A DNA stretch of 64,000 bases, from the IMG/VR virus record IMGVR_UViG_3300036466_000332, positions 82,375-146,374 of that record, one strand, 5' to 3'. The translations under genes and the position numbers were made by a program. The notes under the pieces were generated by a model. That model worked only from the letters and a program-made list of their open reading frames with translations, did not search any database and was not told the origin of the DNA. Shown in pieces: positions 42,531-49,968 of this stretch. Positions within the stretch are counted from its first letter, which is position 1. The number at the start of each line of letters is the position of its first letter. The stretch is from a virus.

Positions 42531-43517
42531 ATGTTTAGTGTACCGTTTAATCAAACCGAGGAGGAAATAGAATTATATAGGGATAATGAAGATATTATAA
42601 AAGAAATTTATGCACCTATATCACCCAATTTTTTACACACTGCCCGACATATTGGGTGGTCAGAAAAAAATGATTATTTACTAGAGGAGCTTTTAAAAAC
42701 TAGTTCTGAAACATCCATAGGATTGAATCTCTTGATGAATTCTATAAATGACGATAAAATATTTATGATGAATGATTTAAAAGATATGTTAAACCAAGTG
42801 TATGAATATCAAAAACTTGGTTTAAAAAAAGTTACAGTTGCAAACCCTATTCTGTATCGGGCTATAGTGGAGAATTTACCCGGTATCGATATCGGTTTAT
42901 CTGTTATTGCTAATGCTGACACCATAGAAAAAATAAAGCAATTTTATGATTTTGGTAATCTAGTAGAATATTGTGTTCCACCAAAATTAACAAGAAACAG
43001 GGATTTTATAGAAAAGATAAAATCACTATTTGATGGTGTTAAAATTAAAATGATGGTTAATTGTTTTTGTAATCCAAACTGTGTTGGTTTTATACACCAT
43101 CACATTGAGGCTTCTAGTGGAAAAAAAGAAAAGGATACAGGGTATTTTAATTATGTTTGTAGCCAACATACAATAAACCCTCTTAAAAAGAATATAATTT
43201 TCCCCAATGAAATAGAGCATTATTCAGAGTATGTGGATGTTTTCAAAATATCAGGAAGAGAGACACATACCGAAACTATGTCGGAAATTTTGGATCTATA
43301 TAGAAATCCTAAAAAATTAAAGGAATATAATTTTCTTAAAGTTTTAGATGGATATAAAGCAAAGGGTGCTTACCTTTATGACATAAGTCCAAAGAATGGT
43401 CCAAGCAGAAACTTAGATTTAATAGAAAACTGTGACTATATGTGTATAGAAAATAAATGTGACCATTGTGGGGAAATGTTAGCTAAAAATTTTGAATTTA
43501 TGGAGGGTGAATTATAA
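42531..43517 (+). CDS. U32-peptidase-like Cys-rich protein
   Basis: 328 aa; ATG 42531 follows AAGGAGATGG. TIM-barrel-like: LGLKKVTVANPIL, DIGLSVIANADT and FKISGRE strands, with MVNCFCNPNCVGFIHHH matching the conserved 'N..C.p.CP.R..H' region of U32/UbiU proteins, YVCSQH, and a C-terminal CIENKCDHCGEM cluster. Related in layout to the gene at 23497. UbiU/V-type relatives hold 4Fe-4S clusters and take part in oxygen-independent hydroxylation, while others are peptidases; either chemistry could assist the radical SAM enzymes on both sides. Stop and next start share one base (TAATG). Confidence 0.6.
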   Translation: MFSVPFNQTEEEIELYRDNEDIIKEIYAPISPNFLHTARHIGWSEKNDYLLEELLKTSSETSIGLNLLMNSINDDKIFMMNDLKDMLNQVYEYQKLGLKKVTVANPILYRAIVENLPGIDIGLSVIANADTIEKIKQFYDFGNLVEYCVPPKLTRNRDFIEKIKSLFDGVKIKMMVNCFCNPNCVGFIHHHIEASSGKKEKDTGYFNYVCSQHTINPLKKNIIFPNEIEHYSEYVDVFKISGRETHTETMSEILDLYRNPKKLKEYNFLKVLDGYKAKGAYLYDISPKNGPSRNLDLIENCDYMCIENKCDHCGEMLAKNFEFMEGEL

Positions 43518-44488
43518 TGAATATTATGTTAAATAATTATTGCAATTTAAATTGTGAATATTGTTTTGTAGAGAAACAATCAGGTCCCAATGCCAGAAAT
43601 ATAACTATGGAGAATTTTGCAAAATATATCAAATTCTTAAAAAACAATGGTATTAGAGAGGCTAAGTTGTTAGGAGGTGAACCAACACTTCATCCAAAAT
43701 TTAAAGCTATAGTTAAATATTTAAATAGTGATGATTTTTTTGAGAAAATATTGATATTTACTAATGCTCTATCTCTCAATGAAGAAATGGTTGATGAAAT
43801 AATTTCACCTAAAGTTAGTTTTTTAGTGAACTATAATAAAGAGGAAGATATAGGGAAAGAAAATTTTAAAAAAACATCTGATAATATCGATTATTTGGTT
43901 GGTGAATATAATAAACACAATAGTGGACATAGAGTCACTCTCGGTATAAACATATCTGAACCTGATTTTGATTATAAATATATAGTGGATAAGAGTCAGG
44001 AGTTGGGGTTAGATAATATAAGGTATAGTTTAACTGTGCCAACTAAAATAAATGAGGATTATGTGTCAATAAAAGAATATGAGAAATTTATACCTGGTAT
44101 CTTAGAATTTTTTAAATATGCTAATAGAAGGAATATTAGATTGAGTATCGACTGCAACAATATTCCAAAGTGTTTATTTGAAAAAGAAGAATTGTTGGAA
44201 GTGATTTTGGGTAATAACGATATGTGTGAAAGAAAATATTGCACAATGCCTCTTGATATAGATATGGATCTAAATGTCACTAGATGTTTTCCTTTTAAAA
44301 ACAGATTTGAAGTGAATTTAGAGGATTTTAATGATATGGGTGAGTTAGTAGATTATTTTGGGTCTAGAATAGACAAGTATAGGTTCAATGAACCCACATT
44401 TAAAGAATGTGTTGATTGTGAACTTTTTAAAGAAAGACTATGTCAAGGTGGATGTTTGATTTATAAATTTGGTAACAACAAACTCTAA
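43517..44488 (+). CDS. Radical SAM enzyme (3)
   Basis: 323 aa, coupled to the previous gene. C9-x3-C13-x2-C16 right at the N-terminus (NNYCNLNCEYCF), LLGGEPTLHP for the SAM site, IFTNALSLNEE strand. The C-terminal part has CERKYCTMPLDID, VTRCFPF and CVDCELFKERLCQGGC, so an auxiliary-cluster domain of SPASM/twitch type. The start directly at the cluster motif, without an N-terminal peptide-recognition domain, contrasts with the other two. 12 nt before the 44501 gene. Confidence 0.85.
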   Translation: MNIMLNNYCNLNCEYCFVEKQSGPNARNITMENFAKYIKFLKNNGIREAKLLGGEPTLHPKFKAIVKYLNSDDFFEKILIFTNALSLNEEMVDEIISPKVSFLVNYNKEEDIGKENFKKTSDNIDYLVGEYNKHNSGHRVTLGINISEPDFDYKYIVDKSQELGLDNIRYSLTVPTKINEDYVSIKEYEKFIPGILEFFKYANRRNIRLSIDCNNIPKCLFEKEELLEVILGNNDMCERKYCTMPLDIDMDLNVTRCFPFKNRFEVNLEDFNDMGELVDYFGSRIDKYRFNEPTFKECVDCELFKERLCQGGCLIYKFGNNKL

Positions 44489-44500
44489 GGGGGTTTCAAA

Positions 44501-44785
44501 ATGGAAATTAAAATTAATGGAACAGATGTAGTTAGTGATATTGAATATTGGGAAATAAGTAAAGCTAGTGAGGGAAATTTATCTACAATGATTTTGAAGG
44601 CTGAATTTTCTTCTAATTTGTTTGATTTGGTGGATACAGATACAACAGAGAATATTCTTTTTGTAGAGGATGATGAAAATAAATCGGTTAAGTTTGATAT
44701 TGACAATATTAAATTTATCGGACTAAAATCTAAAGAAGGTTCAATGCAGCAACAATTTGTAGCACATGGTGTTTTAGAGAAATAA
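44501..44785 (+). CDS. Small beta-rich unknown protein
   Basis: 94 aa, AAGGGGG then ATG, between the third radical SAM gene and the Trp-repeat gene. Short hydrophobic strands alternate with acidic loops (MEIKINGTDVVSDIEYWEIS...ILFVEDDENKS), suggesting a compact beta-sandwich of the kind found in phage fibre or baseplate adaptors. No Cys and no leader-like feature. It may be a structural partner of the Trp-repeat protein, or a recognition domain for it. Confidence 0.5.
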   Translation: MEIKINGTDVVSDIEYWEISKASEGNLSTMILKAEFSSNLFDLVDTDTTENILFVEDDENKSVKFDIDNIKFIGLKSKEGSMQQQFVAHGVLEK

Positions 44786-44803
44786 TTATTGGAGGTGGGT
44801 CTT

Positions 44804-45490
44804 GTGCCGTATAAAACTTGGTCTAACAGAACCATTTGGGGTAGATCTAATTTGGTTGGATTGATAGTTAAAAAAGATGACTTACAGGAAATAGAAGACG
44901 CGATAAAAAACCATAGAGATTTTTTAGATAACTACCCTCACAATTTCAATCAACCTAATACAAATTACCCAGTTACAAAAGAAGGTAAAATTGTATACGA
45001 TACTATAGATGACATAAAAGCCGGTATAAACTCCTTCTATTACGGAAATAACCCAAACAGTGGACTCGTTTCTGATGATAAAACAGGGGACCACATCACA
45101 GCTGAAGATATATCCTCTTTAAGGGATAGAGTCAACCATATAGAGACTAACTGTGTTGCGTGTGATACCTGTCAATTTTCTACTTGGACAGCCCGATGGT
45201 CAACTCGATGGACAACCCGATGGGACAATAATTGGGGTGCTAGTTGGACAACTAAATGGACAACCCGATGGGACAATAATTGGGGTGCTAACTGGACAAC
45301 CCGATGGGATAATAATTGGACCAATAGTTGGGGTAACAGTTGGGGTGGCAGTTGGGGTTCTAGTTGGAATAACAACTGGGGTGCCAATTGGGGTACACAC
45401 TGGAATAGTCGTTGGGGTTCTAGTTGGGGTGGAAGATGGGGTAGCCGATGGGGTAGTAGTTGGTCTAGTAAATCCTCTTACTTCTCTTAA
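44804..45490 (+). CDS. Trp-repeat protein: 24 Trp at exact four-residue spacing (rSAM substrate or fibre candidate)
   Basis: 228 aa; GTG 44804 is 8 nt after GGAGGTG. Residues 1-~120 look like a virion-attachment domain (YKTWSNRTIWGRSNL...ITAEDISSLRDRVNHIE), then CVACDTC, then 24 tetrads xxxW from residue 128 to 220, with TTRW, DNNW, GANW, GSSW and GSRW as common forms, and a short SSKSSYFS end. No Trp is out of register. The N-terminal part argues for a structural phage protein. The repeat, rich in Trp with Arg/Asn/Ser/Lys neighbours and lying in an operon with three radical SAM enzymes, is what a multi-site maturase substrate would look like. No known repeat family comes to mind. Confidence 0.75.
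   Translation: MPYKTWSNRTIWGRSNLVGLIVKKDDLQEIEDAIKNHRDFLDNYPHNFNQPNTNYPVTKEGKIVYDTIDDIKAGINSFYYGNNPNSGLVSDDKTGDHITAEDISSLRDRVNHIETNCVACDTCQFSTWTARWSTRWTTRWDNNWGASWTTKWTTRWDNNWGANWTTRWDNNWTNSWGNSWGGSWGSSWNNNWGANWGTHWNSRWGSSWGGRWGSRWGSSWSSKSSYFS
45182..45463 (+). repeat. 12-bp periodic coding repeat (xxxW tetrads)
   Basis: TGG recurs every 12 nt from 45185 to 45461 without exception (24 copies). The first half contains longer near-identical blocks (ACAACCCGATGGGACAATAA repeats three times), showing recent internal duplication, while the second half is diversified. Confidence 0.95.
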
Positions 45491-45523
45491 TACCCAAAAA
45501 CAAATAATGGGGGTCGAAAATAC

Positions 45524-45883
45524 ATGAATAAGAACGATACAATATATGGATTCAAAAGACCCCCCATTTTAATAGATGGGGTGTCTATTTCTGATTATTC
45601 GAAAACCAAATATGATATTTTAAATGAAGAATTTCATATTTTTTTTTATGGACTTGACGGTACCAGTAGATTGAAAGTTTTAGAGAGGATAAATTTTTTT
45701 AATGGTATCATGGATAAAGATAATGTTGGTTTCTGTTTTAAAAATAGTGATGGGGAATCAATTGGGTATTTAAAAAACCCTAAATTACTAAGATACGGTA
45801 TATCTGGTGAGACAGTGGATAGACAAAAATTGGAAGTTGTTTTTGGTGGTAAATTAATTTACAAACTTGGGGGTGACATTTAA
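45524..45883 (+). CDS. Small unknown protein downstream of Trp-repeat gene
   Basis: 119 aa, GGGGGTC then ATG. Beta-strand pattern with RPPILIDGVSISDY, FHIFFYGLDGTSRLKVLER and a final GGKLIYKLGGDI. It may be a tail or fibre adaptor; the fold is not recognised. Stop and next start overlap by one base (TAATG), coupling it to the glycosyltransferase. Confidence 0.5.
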   Translation: MNKNDTIYGFKRPPILIDGVSISDYSKTKYDILNEEFHIFFYGLDGTSRLKVLERINFFNGIMDKDNVGFCFKNSDGESIGYLKNPKLLRYGISGETVDRQKLEVVFGGKLIYKLGGDI

Positions 45884-47022
45884 TGAAAATATGTATGATA
45901 AGTGATCCCATGGCTTCTTACCCGGAAAAGTCATACCATAGTAGTTCTATTCAATTAAACCATATGGTTGATGGTCTTTTGGAATTGGGACACGATATAG
46001 ATCTGGTTATTGGGTCTGGTGAGAATATTGATAATATAGAGGGTTTAAAGATATTTGATTATCCTAACAGATATGTCGATTTAGGGGATAAGTTAAATGA
46101 TCATAGACACCAGGCAACTAACGACTTCTTTCACAATAGGGTTATTGGTGTTCTAAGGGATAATATGGGAGAGTACGATATTATACATGTACATGATACC
46201 AATTTGTTTAATAAACTGAAATTGATTGATGATTTGAATACACCTATATTGTACACTCTACATGTTAGTATTGATTACGATGATTCTAATGAAACATATA
46301 TGTCTGCACCTTATTTGCAAGATACTGTAGACAAAACAGAAGGCAATTATTTTACTGCAATGAGTAATTTCGTTAAAGATAACTCAGTTAAGAATGCCGA
46401 TAAAATATATGTTGTTTATAATGGTATAGATTTAGATATGTTCAGTTTTGAAGAAAACAAAGAGGATTTTTTTATATTTGTGGGAAGGGTATCCGATAAG
46501 AAAGGTTTTTCCTATATATTGGATGCGTTGGATCATTATGATTTCAATATTAAGATTGCTGGACCTTTAATGTATAATAATGATAGTGACAATGATACAC
46601 TTAATGTTGATGGTAGATTGAGAAATTACAATATAGAGGAGTATTTTAACAGAAGTAATGTTGAATACCTCGGTATATTAGACCACGATCGGGTTTCAGA
46701 ATATTTGTCTAAGGCTAAAGGTTTGATTCATCTTCATGAGTGGGGTGAAGGTTTTTCTATGGCTATAGCTGAATCTTTATCGTGTGGTACACCGGTTTTA
46801 TCTACTGATCGTGGTGGACCTGGTCACTATCTTTTAGATGGATATGATTCCATAGTTTTAGAGGGTGAGACATTCAAAGACCCTATAAAGGTGGTTTCTT
46901 CTCTTAAAGATTTGGAAAATATAAAACCAGAAAATTGTAGGATTTCAGCAGAAAGATTTGATAAAAATAAATTGGGAAATCAATATGAGGAAGTTTATCG
47001 AGATATTCTAGAAAATATGTAA
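45883..47022 (+). CDS. GT4-family glycosyltransferase (GT-B fold)
   Basis: 379 aa. The N-terminal Rossmann half begins MKICMISDPMASYPEKSYHSSS and contains YDIIHVHDTNLFN. The C-terminal half has FVGRVSDKKGFSYILDAL, IKIAGPL, and HLHEWGEGFSMAIAESLSCGTPVLSTDRGG, the E(x7)E donor-binding motif of retaining GT4 enzymes. It would move a sugar from a nucleotide donor to a protein or glycan acceptor. The donor may be made by the three genes that follow. The acceptor is unknown; co-expression with a tail fibre makes a virion protein likely. Confidence 0.85.
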   Translation: MKICMISDPMASYPEKSYHSSSIQLNHMVDGLLELGHDIDLVIGSGENIDNIEGLKIFDYPNRYVDLGDKLNDHRHQATNDFFHNRVIGVLRDNMGEYDIIHVHDTNLFNKLKLIDDLNTPILYTLHVSIDYDDSNETYMSAPYLQDTVDKTEGNYFTAMSNFVKDNSVKNADKIYVVYNGIDLDMFSFEENKEDFFIFVGRVSDKKGFSYILDALDHYDFNIKIAGPLMYNNDSDNDTLNVDGRLRNYNIEEYFNRSNVEYLGILDHDRVSEYLSKAKGLIHLHEWGEGFSMAIAESLSCGTPVLSTDRGGPGHYLLDGYDSIVLEGETFKDPIKVVSSLKDLENIKPENCRISAERFDKNKLGNQYEEVYRDILENM

Positions 47023-47035
47023 GGGGATGGATAAT

Positions 47036-47686
47036 ATGGAAAAAGATATTGGTATTTTTATGCCTGGTAGACTGAAAAGTGAAAGGTTACCTAATAAACT
47101 ATTATTGGATATCGATGGTACCAATTTATGGGAGATAGCATGTAAAAAATTATCCAAATTACCAGATAAATATGGTAAATATGTTTTAGTTTATGACGAC
47201 AAATTAATCGATATTGCAAATGAATATGGGTTGAATGTTATAAAAAGAGATATTGGTACTACTGAGGCTGATGGTCCATTGACATATATTTATGGTGGGG
47301 TTTCAGAGATAGATAAAACCCATATTATGTTTCTTAACCCCTGTCTTTTATTTTTGACAGTCGAAACTATTGAAAATTCTATTGAGGAATTTTTAAATTC
47401 TGATGCAGACTATGCAACAAGTGTCAAAAAATTGGAGAATTGGATTTTTGATTCTGAGGGTGATAATTTAAATAAAATCAAATATAAATTTTTATCAACT
47501 AAAGATATCGACCCCCTTTATCAAGCCGCACATGCTTTCCATATTTTTAATAAAGAAAATTTTTTTAAAGATGGTTATATGTTAAAAAAGGGACATCAAT
47601 TGATTGAGATACCTGAAGATGAAACTATTGATGTTGATACAAGGGATGATTTTTTATATGCTAAATGGAGGTGGAGTCTTACTTGA
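47036..47686 (+). CDS. CMP-sugar synthetase-like nucleotidyltransferase (NeuA/SpsF type)
   Basis: 216 aa; ATG 47036 follows AAGGGGATGG. IGIFMPGRLKSERLPNKLLLDIDG is the CTP-binding start of the CMP-KDO/CMP-NeuAc synthetase group ('iipaR.gS.RLPgK.l..i.G'), with the usual first Arg kept. Later FLNPCLLF replaces the common 'qptsPl', and VDTRDDFLYAKW near the end matches 'vdt.eDl..a'. It probably activates the nonulosonic-type acid made by the NeuB-like gene with CTP. SpsF of spore-coat polysaccharide synthesis has the same look. Confidence 0.7.
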   Translation: MEKDIGIFMPGRLKSERLPNKLLLDIDGTNLWEIACKKLSKLPDKYGKYVLVYDDKLIDIANEYGLNVIKRDIGTTEADGPLTYIYGGVSEIDKTHIMFLNPCLLFLTVETIENSIEEFLNSDADYATSVKKLENWIFDSEGDNLNKIKYKFLSTKDIDPLYQAAHAFHIFNKENFFKDGYMLKKGHQLIEIPEDETIDVDTRDDFLYAKWRWSLT

Positions 47687-47964
47687 AATATGTTATAGAT
47701 ATTGATGGTACTATATGTACACAAGAGGATGACTATGAAGATGCCAAACCTTTAAAAGAAAATATAGAACGATTTAATAAATTGTACGACGAAGGTCATA
47801 CAGTCTGGTATTTTACAGCTAGAGGTACAGAAACTGGTATAGATTGGACCGAAACCACTAAAACACAATTTGAAAAATGGGGTGTTAAATACCATGAACT
47901 TCTATTTGGTAAACCCAGTGCTGATGTATATATAGATGATAGGTGTGAGAATATAAATAAATAA
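47683..47964 (+). CDS. Small HAD phosphatase (capsule/sugar type)
   Basis: 93 aa; TTG 47683 is 10 nt after GGAGGTG and overlaps the previous gene by 4 nt. DIDGT is the catalytic D-x-D motif, TARG motif II, KPSADVYIDDR motifs III/IV. A capless minimal HAD phosphatase of the kind found in capsule loci. Placed between the NeuA-like and NeuB-like genes, it would remove the phosphate from a sugar-acid phosphate, as NeuB-phosphate pathways require. Confidence 0.8.
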   Translation: MKYVIDIDGTICTQEDDYEDAKPLKENIERFNKLYDEGHTVWYFTARGTETGIDWTETTKTQFEKWGVKYHELLFGKPSADVYIDDRCENINK

Positions 47965-47989
47965 ATGGATGGGATGGGTGGTTATTGTG

Positions 47990-48805
47990 ATGTTTATTGG
48001 GGAGATTGGAATAAACCATAACGGTGATCTTAGAGGTTGTAAGAGACTAATAGCATCCTGTAAGGCTTCTGGTGTGGATATTGTTAAGTTTCAGAAAAGA
48101 AATCCTGATGTATGTGTCCCAGATAATAAGAAAGATATATTAAGAGAAACCCCTTGGGGGACTATGAGATATATTGATTATAAGAAAAAGATTGAATTCG
48201 GTAAGGAAGAGTTTGACGAGATAGATAAATTTTGTAACCAAATAGGAATTGAGTGGACTTCGAGTGTCTGGGATATAGATAGTTTAGAATTCATTTTAAA
48301 TTATGATGTTCCGTTTATCAAAATACCAAGTGCTATGGTCACAAATAAAAAACTATTGAGAAAGATTAAATCTTCAGATATTCCAGTTATTATGTCAACA
48401 GGAATGAGCACAAAAAAAGAAATAAAAGATGCAGTTGATATACTGTCTGGTTGTGATTTATCAATTCTACATTGTAATAGTAGTTACCCATGTGCTGATG
48501 AGGAAATAAATTTAAAAACAATACAGACACTTAAAAAGGAATTTCCAAATCATACTATTGGTTACTCTGGACACGAGAGTGGTATATTACCCAGTGTTTA
48601 TGCTAGAGCAGCTGGTGCTGATATAATAGAAAGACATGTTACTTTGGATAGAAATATGTGGGGAACAGATCAATCCTCTAGTCTTGAACCTATTCAACTA
48701 AAAAAATTGATTAATAGGTTATGGGAGCTTGATAGGATAATGGGTGACGGTAAGATTAAAGTCTATGATTCTGAAAAAGAGATTAAAGCTAAACTTAGAA
48801 AATAA
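47990..48805 (+). CDS. neuB: Sialic-acid synthase family protein (NeuB/SpsE type), no SAF domain
   Basis: 271 aa; ATG 47990 (GTG 47987 also possible). TIM barrel with EIGINHNGDL, DIVKFQKR, WDIDSLEFI, VPFIKIPSAM, VIMSTGMST, LHCNSSYPC, TIGYSGHESG, ERHVTLDR and GTDQSSSLEP, all core NeuB motifs for joining phosphoenolpyruvate to an N-acetyl-hexosamine. The C-terminal antifreeze-like (SAF) domain of ordinary NeuB (~350 aa) is missing, so substrate closure must differ or come from another protein. Last gene of the late operon, followed by a strong terminator. The product could be a nonulosonic acid on the virion or host surface. Confidence 0.85.
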   Translation: MFIGEIGINHNGDLRGCKRLIASCKASGVDIVKFQKRNPDVCVPDNKKDILRETPWGTMRYIDYKKKIEFGKEEFDEIDKFCNQIGIEWTSSVWDIDSLEFILNYDVPFIKIPSAMVTNKKLLRKIKSSDIPVIMSTGMSTKKEIKDAVDILSGCDLSILHCNSSYPCADEEINLKTIQTLKKEFPNHTIGYSGHESGILPSVYARAAGADIIERHVTLDRNMWGTDQSSSLEPIQLKKLINRLWELDRIMGDGKIKVYDSEKEIKAKLRK

Positions 48806-48809
48806 TTGT

Positions 48810-48842
48810 ATACCAGGGTTTATTCCCTGGTATTTTTTTTAT
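48810..48842 (+). terminator. Terminator of the 36345-48805 operon
   Basis: Stem ATACCAGGG/CCCTGGTAT with loop TTTATT and eight T; the first terminator after the tail-fibre promoter. Confidence 0.9.
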
Positions 48843-48850
48843 TTTTTGGT

Positions 48851-48863
48851 AACACCATTATAG
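48851..48863 (+). promoter_or_regulatory. Late-type promoter motif P-B, 48941 gene
   Basis: AACACCATTATAG, directly after the operon terminator and upstream of the early-type motif at 48880. Confidence 0.35.
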
Positions 48864-48879
48864 AGGTTTTAGGTGTTTA

Positions 48880-48895
48880 AAATTATATATTATAT
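48880..48895 (+). promoter_or_regulatory. Early-type promoter motif P-A, unit 48941
   Basis: AAATTATATATTATAT, 46 nt before the 48941 start. A late-type motif is found a little further upstream (48851), so this unit may have two promoters. Confidence 0.6.
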
Positions 48896-48940
48896 ACTTG
48901 GAATTGAAAAAAAAAAATATAGAAAAAAGGAGATGTTAAA

Positions 48941-49393
48941 ATGAAAATTTATGTGGGTAAATTTAATGAAAATGTTGATGTTGAAATGGGTTTTTTTAAT
49001 GAGAAAACGGCAGCAGAATTAACTGCTAGTTATAAGGAGGTTGATTTAGATTTATCTGATTTTAAGAAAAACAATCTAAAAGATTTTAAAAAAGAATACA
49101 GTGATTGGATGGAACACGAATTTAAACACAAAAGAGAGGAACTGGATGAGGATAAAAAAATAGTACAAACATGGTCTAATCCTGAGGAGAGAAAAGCTCA
49201 CGAAGATAAATACCCAAGTCTTAGTAAATGGGGTGTTGATGATATAGAATTAAATTCTGAGCATCTAGAGTACGTTTATATTGATCACAGTAACCATGAT
49301 GATACAGTTGTAAAAAAACACATTGAGATAAAGGACGAGATGTCTATAGATGAGCTTGTTGATGTTAGACATTTTGTGGACGATAATTTTTAA
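48941..49393 (+). CDS. Small acidic unknown protein (early-type unit)
   Basis: 150 aa, AAGGAGATG then ATG, 60 nt after the early-type motif at 48881. Starts MKIYVGKFNENVD, rich in Asp/Glu/Lys/His; ends HFVDDNF. The next gene begins in a similar way (MKVFISNLEKET) and is also acidic, so the two may be distant relatives. No motif is recognised. Small acidic early proteins of phages often bind host enzymes, but nothing here shows a target. Confidence 0.5.
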   Translation: MKIYVGKFNENVDVEMGFFNEKTAAELTASYKEVDLDLSDFKKNNLKDFKKEYSDWMEHEFKHKREELDEDKKIVQTWSNPEERKAHEDKYPSLSKWGVDDIELNSEHLEYVYIDHSNHDDTVVKKHIEIKDEMSIDELVDVRHFVDDNF

Positions 49394-49407
49394 AAAATAT
49401 TTTGATT

Positions 49408-49421
49408 AACAATATTTATGA
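49408..49421 (+). promoter_or_regulatory. Late-type promoter motif P-B variant, 49447 gene
   Basis: AACAATATTTATGA, 26 nt before the start; TGA variant. Confidence 0.3.
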
Positions 49422-49446
49422 AACCAAATAAAAAGGAGATGTTAAA

Positions 49447-49908
49447 ATGAAAGTATTTATTAGCAATTTGGAAAAAGAAACACCTCAGGTTAATTTTAAT
49501 ATGGTAGATGGTTTGGAAGATGGAGATTATAAAGAAGGTAATCTTATAATGTCAGAGATCACTAAAGAAAATGTTTTGGATATGAAACATGAATTGGGTG
49601 ACCATATTGAAGTTGTGGCAGAAGAGATGCGTATGGATAAATTACCTATAGAAAATAAAGAACCTGTTGTTATGGAGGCCAGTCTTTCAGAAGTTAATTC
49701 GAGACATATCGTTATAGAAGAGGATTGTGCTGTGGGTGTGGTTGTTGAATCTGCAACAGAAGAAAATAAAAACCATGTCGTGTATTTAGATCACGAAATT
49801 AATGATGTTCAAGAACACGATATGAACCCAGAGAGTTTTATGATTGAGGACTATGTTACAATTCGTGATACAATAAGTGAAGCTAAAAATTGGGAACCAA
49901 AAGAATAA
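49447..49908 (+). CDS. Small acidic unknown protein
   Basis: 153 aa, AAGGAGATG then ATG. Very acidic (many Glu/Asp), with VVMEASLSEVNSRHIVIEED and a C-terminal helix ending AKNWEPKE. A variant late motif AACAATATTTATGA lies 25 nt upstream, so it may be expressed both by read-through from the early unit and late. Closed by a terminator. Function unknown. Confidence 0.5.
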   Translation: MKVFISNLEKETPQVNFNMVDGLEDGDYKEGNLIMSEITKENVLDMKHELGDHIEVVAEEMRMDKLPIENKEPVVMEASLSEVNSRHIVIEEDCAVGVVVESATEENKNHVVYLDHEINDVQEHDMNPESFMIEDYVTIRDTISEAKNWEPKE

Positions 49909-49915
49909 GCAGTGT

Positions 49916-49947
49916 TTGCGGTGGTCTCTTCCACCGCAATAATTTTT
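49916..49947 (+). terminator. Terminator after 49447 gene
   Basis: Stem TTGCGGTGG/CCACCGCAA with loop TCTCTT and a TAATTTTT tail. Confidence 0.85.
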
Positions 49948-49968
49948 AAACCAAAGGGGATGGTAAAC

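Noticed and set aside
45182-45463. Short regular repeats suggestive of a CRISPR array
   Set aside because: The period is 12 nt, in frame within a gene, with no spacers and no cas genes. No CRISPR array was seen anywhere in the window.
45153-45527. Long open frames in other phases and on the minus strand over the Trp-repeat region (GQPDG- and PQLL-like repeats)
   Set aside because: They are by-products of the 12-bp repeat; they lack ribosome-binding sites, and the Trp frame alone fits the operon spacing.
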